A stretch of DNA of 64,000 bases from Azolla caroliniana (lineage: Eukaryota > Polypodiophyta): contig JBHGNT010000021.1 of NCBI GenBank assembly GCA_043228905.1, positions 7,874,001 through 7,938,000 of the forward strand. Direction: 5' to 3'. The notes under the pieces are model-generated. The model had not been told where the DNA came from. It did not search any database and saw only the letters and a program-made list of their open reading frames with translations. Position numbers and translations under genes: made by a program. Numbering within the stretch: position 1 is the first letter of the stretch; every line of letters starts with the position of its first letter. Of this stretch, positions 56,511 through 64,000 are shown one piece after another.

Positions 56511-56620
56511 CAATCATGCAAAAGCGAGGAAGGAATGGATGAAAGAGCGTGGAGCGAAAAGGTACGTAGTGGGCATTTAAAGCGCCACCACAGGACAAAA
56601 TGCTATTTTAAGTACGCGAC

Positions 56621-59617
56621 ATGCACAAACTCGAAAAAGGCGCCAGAATGCACAGACAAAAACCATTGCGCGTAGAGACCCTCTATTTTCGCGAACCAAG
56701 GAGCACAGAAGCACCGAAACGCTGCAAGATTATCAGAAGAGAACCTGCGCACATAGAACCCCCACCTTCTGAACTCTCTCTTTCTCAACCCCGCTCTCAT
56801 CACCATCCATCCTCGCCACCGCAGTCCGACCCCGACACAGAAATGGACCCGCAAACGCTGTCGGAAGCCGCCAAGACATGGCTGATGCAACACGGGTTCG
56901 AGGGCTTCCTGATGATGATGGAAGTACCGCCACACAAAGAAGCCGACAAAGTGATCAAGGAAATCAATACAGAGGTCATAACGGCAGAGGCGATTCGAGC
57001 GTTAACAGGCCTTCCGGAGGGAGGCATACTCACGATCGACAATCCAACCCCGGAGCAACTCATCAGGTATTTTGGTGAGTACTCTCTAGCCAGCAAGGGC
57101 TATCGGACACAGGGCGGCGGAGATATGCTGTTCCGCGAAATTGCTTGTGTGCTCCATGAATACGGCCACGTATACCCTAGACCCCCTGTCATGCCGCAGA
57201 ACCGGGCAGGGATGATCATCGCCACCTATGAAGGGATCAAGGTTGATTGGCCGGTATTGATCGCAGACGGGTTGTGTGCGGCGATCGAGATCGTCAGAGG
57301 CAAAGACGGCAAAGAAGGCCGAGACGGACGAAGGATATGGCATGCCGTAACGCAGTGGCTCACCTTGCTGGTGTCACCCGTTCAGACCGTCCAGCCCAAG
57401 AAGCGAGGAAGAGTGTCGGACGGCACCCCAAGGACGGCTTCCAAACGGCAACAGTTGTTGGCCTCTAAGGCCAGTAAGGGAAAGGCGGCGGATGCAGACC
57501 ATGCGGCAGCAGGAAGTGGTAGCCAGAAGCGCCCAACGGAGGCGCAGGAGGAACCACCGGCACGGCCTGTAAAGGTCACACTCCGCCGACCGGTGAATCG
57601 AGAAGTGGACCCCTTGGCGGCAAAACTCAATGCCGGAGCTCAGGAGGAGGAAATAGAGGAGGAGCCTACGGACCACCTCCAGCAACGGTCGTCGGCAAGG
57701 ACCGTTGAGACAGCCGGGAAACGTTCGGACCCTCAGACGGAGGGAACACCGGCTCCCCATACTGAGACTCCTACGCCAAGGAAGGAACTGGAACCGGTGC
57801 AGATGGCACCGGAAACAGAAGCCCCGGCACCACCGGCAACACCAGCAAGTCCCATCCCGCCAGAGCCGGAAAGGTCACTGCAGCCTCCCTCGGTCAGCCA
57901 AGAAGAAGCGCAAGGGGACCAAGGACAGCAGGATGGTCCACGGGCAGAAACGGAACTGCAACTCGGCGGAACCAGGCGGGACCACCCCTCTACAAGTGAG
58001 CCCATCTATCAAACCTCCGTGCAAGCACAACAAGGCACCGGTAGCCTGTGGCTCCGGTGGATAGGCGAACAGATAGCCGGAGCAGTGGGGTATATAGAGG
58101 CAGAAGAAAGAGCGCAAAGTGAACGGTTGCTCGTCACAACCGAACAACTAGAGACGGCCTGGTCGAGAATCCAGTGTCTTGAGAAAGATTTGGATCAAGT
58201 CACGACAGAGATGGCTAAAATACGGATCCAATCACCGGTGACTCCGGTAAGTGTACAGAATAATGAAACGGAACGACCTGTACATAGGAATAAGACCCCG
58301 GCAACGGAAACCGTTCCGGCGAGAGATGCGGCGCAAGCTCGGGAGCTTGCGGGATTGAGAGAGGAACTTGCCGCACAAGAAGCGCTAAGGAGCCGTGAAC
58401 GAGAATTGAAGACGGCGGCCGAAGCTGAATTAAAGAAGACTGTTGAGAACCTCCGCCGGGCAGAGGAGAGCCTCCGGAAAGGCCATCAAGCGTACGACCG
58501 GCTAAAGGAGGAGAAAGACAAAGTGCTGCAGGAAAAGGACAAGTTGCGGAAAATGGCGGAAACAGAGATAGAACGGCTAAAGGAAGAGCTCCGCCAGCAG
58601 AAGGACCGCGAGGACCGGGCCCGTCATCAGATCAACGCACGACTCAAGCAAAAGACGGATGATTTTGAGCACCTGCACCGGGATTACAAATGGCTGGAAA
58701 TAGAGCATAAAGAACGGATAGCCGAGCTCCAGCAGGCAGTTGATCGGGCCGCAACGGCGATCGCCGACGAACGGGCGGAAAATACAAGACGCTTGGAAGA
58801 GGCGGAGAAGGTCCGGATGGAGCTCCAGAAGCAGCAGCAGGAAGACAAAGAGAGAGCATCTACAGTGTTGCAGAAATTACAAAGTACATATCAAAGGCAA
58901 CTGACGCATTACAAGGCGCAGGCGGAGGACAACGTAAAAATCATCAAACAACTGAAGGAGGAACGGCAAGCGGCGGAAACCAAATCGCAATTGGGAACGA
59001 GCCGGATTCAGTCCATCCTCCGGGCATGGCTGAATCAGACGAAGCACTTGATTGATGAAAGCTCCGTAAAATGGTGGACAAAGTGGGCACAAAACGCGGC
59101 GGAACTCCAGTTGCTACGGGCGGATGTGGCAAACCGGCGGAAGGAAGGAGATGACTGTTATACGCTAACTTCCGAGGACTTCACCGCCATACGGGACGAG
59201 CTCGCCGATGACTTCCAAGTCCTGGCAGATGAACAACTGGCGCAGGTCAGATAGCTCGTAGCTCAGCTAGACGATGATAGGCTGGACGCTCAAATCCAGT
59301 TTGAAAGCTACGAGCGGTCCCGGGTACGGGAAGAAAAAGCACAGGAAGCGACAACGGTTAACCTTAGTGATGAGGAACTGTCGTCGGCTGAGGGCCAGCC
59401 GGGAACCAGTCAACCGGAGACCACCACGACGCAGGGAGCAACGACGGAGACGCCGGTGTCAGAGCCACAAACGGAGGAGCAGCCGCAACAACCACCAACG
59501 GACCCGTCGCAGCAGACAGCAACAGAGCAGCAACAACAACAACAACAACAACCACTTCCAGATGAACCATTGGAGCCTCTCGAACAGAGCATTTTGGACA
59601 TTTTGGACGAAGAATAG
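56621..59617 (+). pseudogene. Extra coiled-coil ORF of K in env position
   Basis: Open from ATG 56621 (a better start may be ATG 56843) to TAG 59252, and in the same frame on to TAG 59615: about 998 codons with one internal stop. From 56843: a globular N-terminal part of about 170 residues (with EAIRALTGLPEGG), a Pro/Glu/Lys-rich linker, then about 250 residues of heptad coiled coil rich in Glu, Lys, Arg and Gln (58330-58980), a short WW-containing block near 59070, and a Gln/Thr/Pro-rich tail with a Q8 run. No signal peptide or transmembrane helix is seen, so it is not an obvious envelope protein. Extra ORFs after pol are known in Athila/Tat-type elements; the N-terminal part faintly resembles the plant transposon-protein domain of such ORFs. 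Function unknown. Confidence 0.7.
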
Positions 59618-59671
59618 CAAGGGTCGGTTGTGGATTCGACGTACAAGGTACTGTCCCACGGGCGTGCCATG

Positions 59672-60104
59672 TGTTACCGGCCGACAAAGGAGTCCAAAGT
59701 TGGAAACGGAGAGCTAATTAAGTAGTAGGAATGTGGTTGTAATTAAGCTATGAGTGTGGACGGACGGACCGGAATCGGTATGCCGTTCCGAATCCGGACC
59801 GATCCCGAACAGGTGCGGATGGCACCATTTTGTAATACAGACCGGAAACCTATTTAAAGGCCCGGATACAATGTAATAGTTAGCGGTTAATTAATGAAAG
59901 ATTAAGCATTGTTATATCTCTGTGTCAATTGCCGTTCTATCTTAATTGTTATATCTTACGCGTGTTATGAAGACGATCCTAATAAGTAACTTAACTAAGT
60001 CGGATTAAGCGTTGAGGTCTAATCCGGTTGCCGTAACACCCTTTGGTGAAGTGTCTCACGTAGACACCCTGTGTTAGGCCATTGTCCGGCCCGAAGAGTT
60101 AACA
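59672..60104 (+). repeat. 3' LTR of K
   Basis: 433 bp, about 97.5% identical to 50233-50664. No purine-rich tract precedes it directly (...GGGCGTGCCATG). Confidence 0.95.
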
Positions 60105-61827
60105 CCCCTGCATATGTCATTACATACCCGGATGTAGACCTGCTGGTATCCACATCAGCCGACATGTCCGAATCAGTGAAACCGTCCAGTTGAGGTTTTC
60201 CGGAGCCGAATCGGAGACACATATTTGAAGTGCCCTTCAAATACCGGAGTATCCATTTGACTGCGTTCCAGTGCTCCTTGCCGGGATTACTCATGAACCG
60301 GCTCACCACTCCGACTGCGTGTCCAATATCTGGTCGGGTACAAACCATTGCGTACATCAAGCTCCTGACGGCAGAGGCATATGGAATCTTCATCATATCT
60401 GCCTTCTCTCCTTTCGTCTTCGGGCTTTGCTTGCCGGATAGTTTGCAGTTTGCCGGAAGTGTCGATCCGACCAGTTTCGCATCTGACATGTTGAACCGGT
60501 GAAGTACCTTTGTCACGTACTTCTCCTGTGACAGCCATAATTGCTTCACTGACCGGTCCCGAATGATGTGCATCCCCAACATCTGTCTTGCCGAACCCAA
60601 GTCTTTCATTGAGAAGGTCCAGTTAAGAGCCTTCTTCAGCATCCGTATTTCGACTTGGTCCCGTCCGACGATCAACATGTCATCCACGTATAGGAGGAGT
60701 ATCAGGAAGTCCCCTCCTTCGAACTTCTTCACAAACACGCAGTGATCAGTCTGCGTCTTGTGGTACCCTTGATCGGTCATGAAGGAGTCGAACTTCCGGT
60801 ACCATTGCCGGGGAGCCTGCTTCAGTCCGTACAGGCTCTTCTTCAACCGGCATACCAGGTGCTCCTTCCCTTTCTCCAGAAATCCTTCCGGTTGCTGCAT
60901 GTAGATCTCCTCTTCGAGGTCGCCGTGAAGGAATGCCGTCTTCACGTCCAGCTGCTCTACCTCGAGGTCCATGCTTGCTGCTATACTCAGCACCGTCCGG
61001 ATAGAGGTCATCTTTACTACCGGGGCGAATATCTCGTCGAAGTCCACGCCCTTCTTCTGCTGGAACCCCTTCACCACGATCCTGGCTTTGTATCTCGGGG
61101 GGTTGCCGGCATCTCCCGGTTTCAACTTGTACACCCACTTGTTTTGGAGTGCCCGCTTTCCTTTCGGCAACTCCACTAATTCGTATGTATGGTTCTCATG
61201 CAGGGAATCCATCTCGTCCTACATGGCACTTAACCATTTTCGGCTGTGGGTGTCTTCCTTCACTTCTTCGAAGCTTTCCGGCTCCCCCTCATCGGTCAAC
61301 AGAACATGCTCTGCATCCGGAAATCTCCGGGGGGCCCTTCTCTCTCTGAGAGGATATCTACGTCTTCGGGCTTCGGGAACCAGCTCCTCCATTTGATCTT
61401 CATCCGAATCCGATTCGGGGTCTTGGCCGGTTCCGGTCTCAGCTTCCTCTACTTCTTCTTCTGCCGGTTCGGTATCCTCACCGTAACCGGCTGGTTCTTC
61501 GAGTGCTAACCGGTCTCTTGCCGGTTGGGTCTGCTCATTGTAGAGTCTATCCTTACCAGTCGACTCAGAGTTCATTGTCTTCTTCTTCGACTCCCAGTCG
61601 GCGAGCGTCTTGTCCTCCATGAAGATAATATCTCGACTCCGGAATACCTTCTTGTCAACCGGGTCCCACACTCGGTAGCCGAACTCATTGTCACCGTAAC
61701 CGAGGAATATGCATGGCCGGGTCTTTGGATCTAACTTTCCTCTCCGGTCCTTTGCTACATGCACGTACGCGAGACACCCGAACACCCTCAGATGCCGGTA
61801 GGATACTTCCTTACCGGTCCACACTCT
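60105..61827 (-). CDS. Linker, RT and RNase H part of J Gag-Pol
   Basis: Acidic linker (61219-61600), then TAG at 61219-61221 replacing a Gln codon, then reverse transcriptase with [35 protein letters not shown] and YVDD at 60679-60690, then RNase H to the K insertion. The frame is the same as gag and integrase. This is the most complete RT of its family in the window and a useful reference for the gaps in A and I. Confidence 0.9.
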
Positions 61828-63774
61828 CTATGGCGTGTCTCCGTCCAAGGGTACTAAGGGTGATCTATTAATCACATATGTTGTCGTCGACAGTGCCTCA
61901 GCCCAAAACTTCTTGGGTAGGTTTGCATGCGCTAGCATACTCCGGACCCTCTCCATTATGGTCCGGTTCATCCTCTCGGCCAGTCCGTTTAGTTCCGGCG
62001 TCTTCGGCACGGTAAATTCGAGCCGGATTCCCTTCGAGCGGCAGTACTCCTCGAACTGCCCTCGGTATTCTCCTCCGTTATCTGCTCGAACCGCCTTCAG
62101 CTTCCGGCCGGTTTCTCTTTCCACTCTCGCGTGGAGCTCTTTGAAGATGGATAACACCTGATCCTTCGTCTTCAGCGGTGTAGCCCACAGCTTCCGGCTG
62201 TGGTCATCTATGAATGTCACGAAGTACTGCGCTCCGGCATGTGACTTCGTGTCTACTTGACACACGTCCGTATGCACCAACTCCAGTGGTGCATTACGTC
62301 TCATTGGTCGCCTTGATCGGAAAGAGGTCTGGTTCTGCTTACCAGCCAGACAATCAGTGCACTTCTCCAAGTGCACGTTCTTCACTGGGATGAGGTTGTC
62401 TTCTGCAAGCCTCTTCATCCCCTTCTCGCTCATGTGACACAGCCTCTTGTACCAAAGCTCACCGGCAGTGTCGGATGCCATGTTCACTTCTTCCGGACAT
62501 AACCGGGCATTCATCAGGTACAGTGTGCTTACCTTCCGGGCCCGAGCCACAATCAGGCTCCCTTTGCTGAACTTCATGACACCGTTCCGGATGCTACCCG
62601 TGTAGCCTTCATCATCTAACCGACCGGCTGATATCAGGTTTAGACGAACTTCCGGAACGTGTCGGACATCCTTCAGCAGCATCTTGCATCCAGTTGGTGT
62701 TGTCAGCCACACTTCTCCTATGCCGACAATTCGGCATGTACCTTCATTCCCCATCCGGACACAGTTGTGATTACCGGCTGAGTAGGATGAGAAGCATTTC
62801 CGGTCCGGGGTAAGGTGGAACGATGCTCCGGAGTCTACCACCCAGGTCATCTCGTCGCCGGCAAGGTTTATCTCACTCTCCTCGGTGATGAGCATCAGCT
62901 CTTCTTCGCTTGCCGCGATTGCCGTCGTTCCCTTCCGGTCCGGCCGCCTCCGGTCTTTACCGTTCCGGTCTTTACCATTCCGGTCCGGGGTTTGCTTTGA
63001 GTCGGTACCGTCGGTTTCCTTGTCTTTATGGAAATGCCGACAGTTCTTTTGGAAGTGTCCCGGCTTGCCGCAATAGAAGCAAGTAGGCCTCCCCCTCGAC
63101 TTTGACCGTGTCCTCGACTTCTCCTGGTTCTGGGGACTACGGTTTCTATGTCTTCCGCGTTCCGATTCGGTAAGAAGCGCTTTGGAGTCGGAGCTCGTAT
63201 CTTTGTCTTTCCGACGCGCCTCCTCATCTAGCAAGCTCGACTTTACTCTTGCTAGGGATAACCGTTTTCCTTCCGGCCCGGCGTTGCCCAAAGTGACAAC
63301 CAACGTCTCCCAGCTATCCGGGAGGGAACCGAGCAGGAGTAACGCTAATACCTCATCGGCAAGAGGTACTTCCAATGACGTTGCCTGGTGTATCAGCCCC
63401 TGGAAGGCATTCATATGCTCCGCCATGCTGGAGCCATCTTGGTACCGGAGTTTTACTAGCTTCCGGAATACCGACACCTGATTGACAACATTTTTGTTCT
63501 GGAACATTATGCCGATCTTCTCCTAGAGCTCATGAGCCTTGCTCTCTTCGTTGAAGTTGTTGTATAGGCTCATGTCGATGAAGCACCGTATATACGCCGT
63601 TGTCTTCATGTGCATCACCTCCCATATCGCGGCGTCGATTTTGTCCGGTCTCTTGTCCCCGAACTGAACCGGCAGCCAGAGGTCTTTAACAACGAGCATG
63701 TCCCTCATCTTCGACTTCCATACTGAATAGTTGGAGCCGGTGAGCTTGAACATGCCGCCAAATGATTCGTCCAT
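61828..63774 (-). CDS. Gag-protease-integrase part of J Gag-Pol
   Basis: ATG at 63772-63774. A TAG at 63523-63525 replaces the Trp of HELWEK, and the frame then runs to TAG 61828-61830 (a Gln position). Gag is UBN2-type, with CCHC zinc knuckle intact at 63040-63081. Protease D-S-G-A is intact (Asp codon 62833-62835). Integrase has the HHCC zinc region (LWYKRLCH...CTDC), HTDVCQV, RADNGGEY and NGLAERMN, so the catalytic D, D, E are present. Apart from two amber codons nothing is missing. The particle and integration proteins would be released from a polyprotein by the protease. Confidence 0.9.
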
Positions 63775-63790
63775 TTTCTGTGTTGATCTC

Positions 63791-63802
63791 GCTCTGATAC
63801 TG
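63791..63802 (-). other. Primer-binding site of J
   Basis: GCTCTGATACTG on +, ten of twelve matches to the initiator tRNA-Met complement; the two bases nearest the LTR are changed. Confidence 0.75.
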
Positions 63803-63804
63803 CT

Positions 63805-64000
63805 TGTCGGGAACCCAACGTTCCTTATGCGCAAGGCTCAGCCACAACCGAGCTTAGAATGATACACAGAAAACGGGAAATAAACGAGACACAAAGAAGA
63901 GAAATGGTACACAGGAGGTTTACGTGGAAAACCCCAAACTAGGGGAAAAACCACGGCAGCCCATAGGCTGCAAACTGTCACTATGTATGAATGCACAAAA
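63805..64000 (-). repeat. 5' LTR of J, cut by window end
   Basis: 196 bp visible, starting TGTCGGGAACCCAACG on +, identical to 49094 onward except for two bases. Confidence 0.93.

Larger units (their letters stand above)
50233..60104 (+). mobile_element. Ty3/gypsy element K, non-chromodomain, TSD CCCCT
   Basis: 9872 bp with LTRs of 432 and 433 bp (TGTTACCGG...TTAACA) differing at 11 bases and one indel. Perfect duplicates CCCCT lie at 50228-50232 and 60105-60109. Order: Gag with three zinc knuckles, protease, RT, RNase H, integrase without chromodomain, then a long coiled-coil ORF. Integrase and RT resemble the Tat/Athila side of plant gypsy elements rather than chromoviruses. Stops and two frameshifts make it non-autonomous. 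Confidence 0.95.
49094..64000 (-). mobile_element. Copia element J, young, split by gypsy K
   Basis: 3' LTR 49094-49825, end of RNase H 49836-50232, then K, then RNase H to gag 60105-63774, primer site, and 5' LTR from 63805 running out of the window. The visible 196 bp of the 5' LTR differ from the 3' LTR at two bases. Without K and one copy of its target duplicate the Gag-Pol frame is 4062 bp long and uninterrupted apart from three TAG codons. Confidence 0.93.

Overview
The window is land-plant nuclear DNA that is almost entirely LTR retrotransposons. Support: Ty1/copia and Ty3/gypsy elements with plant-type LTRs, copia primer-binding sites matching the 3' end of initiator tRNA-Met, two plant-style gypsy lineages (one with a chromodomain, one without) and one host gene with six GT-AG exons. 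The gypsy types suggest a large-genome plant, possibly a non-seed plant, but that is a weak inference. There is no bacterial operon, CRISPR array, rRNA or functional tRNA gene.

Layout. (1) 1-20228 is a nest. A plus-strand copia element (B, 3134-5757 and 16512-18977) is split by a minus-strand copia element (A, 5758-8047 and 13730-16511). A is split by a plus-strand chromodomain gypsy element (C, 8048-13729) with a perfect 5-bp target duplication, CCCAG. A gypsy relic (L, 1-3134) abuts B on the left, and a gag-plus-LTR copia fragment (D, 18978-20228) abuts it on the right. (2) 20229-29070 is the only low-transposon stretch. It holds a complete ubiquitin-conjugating enzyme E2 gene of the UBC7/UBE2G2 type (24033-26963, minus, 167 aa) and a decayed non-LTR reverse transcriptase (27690-29070). 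(3) 29071-38497 holds two copia elements of one family, E (minus) and F (plus). E, and probably F, sit inside the LINE relic, and both carry an extra reading frame between RNase H and the 3' LTR. (4) 39358-48132 is a pile of truncated minus-strand copia copies (G, G2, H), with one clean solo LTR (42429-43078, target duplication GATAC) and two LTR fragments in tandem. (5) 47701-64000 is a second nest: copia I is invaded by copia J, and J by gypsy K (50233-60104, target duplication CCCCT).

Most elements are broken by stop codons, frameshifts or deletions. J is the best preserved: without K its Gag-Pol is one frame of 1354 codons, stop included, with only three amber codons. By-eye LTR divergence follows the first nest order (B about 7%, A about 5%, C about 1.4%) but not the second (J about 1% over 196 bp, K about 2.5%).

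The most unusual element is C. It has no tRNA-type primer-binding site; instead the predicted 5' end of its RNA is complementary to the site just after the 5' LTR, as in Tf1/sushi self-priming elements. It also has a candidate -1 frameshift site, a chromodomain and a tRNA-like antisense segment at its LTR edge. K carries a long coiled-coil reading frame after integrase, in the env position.
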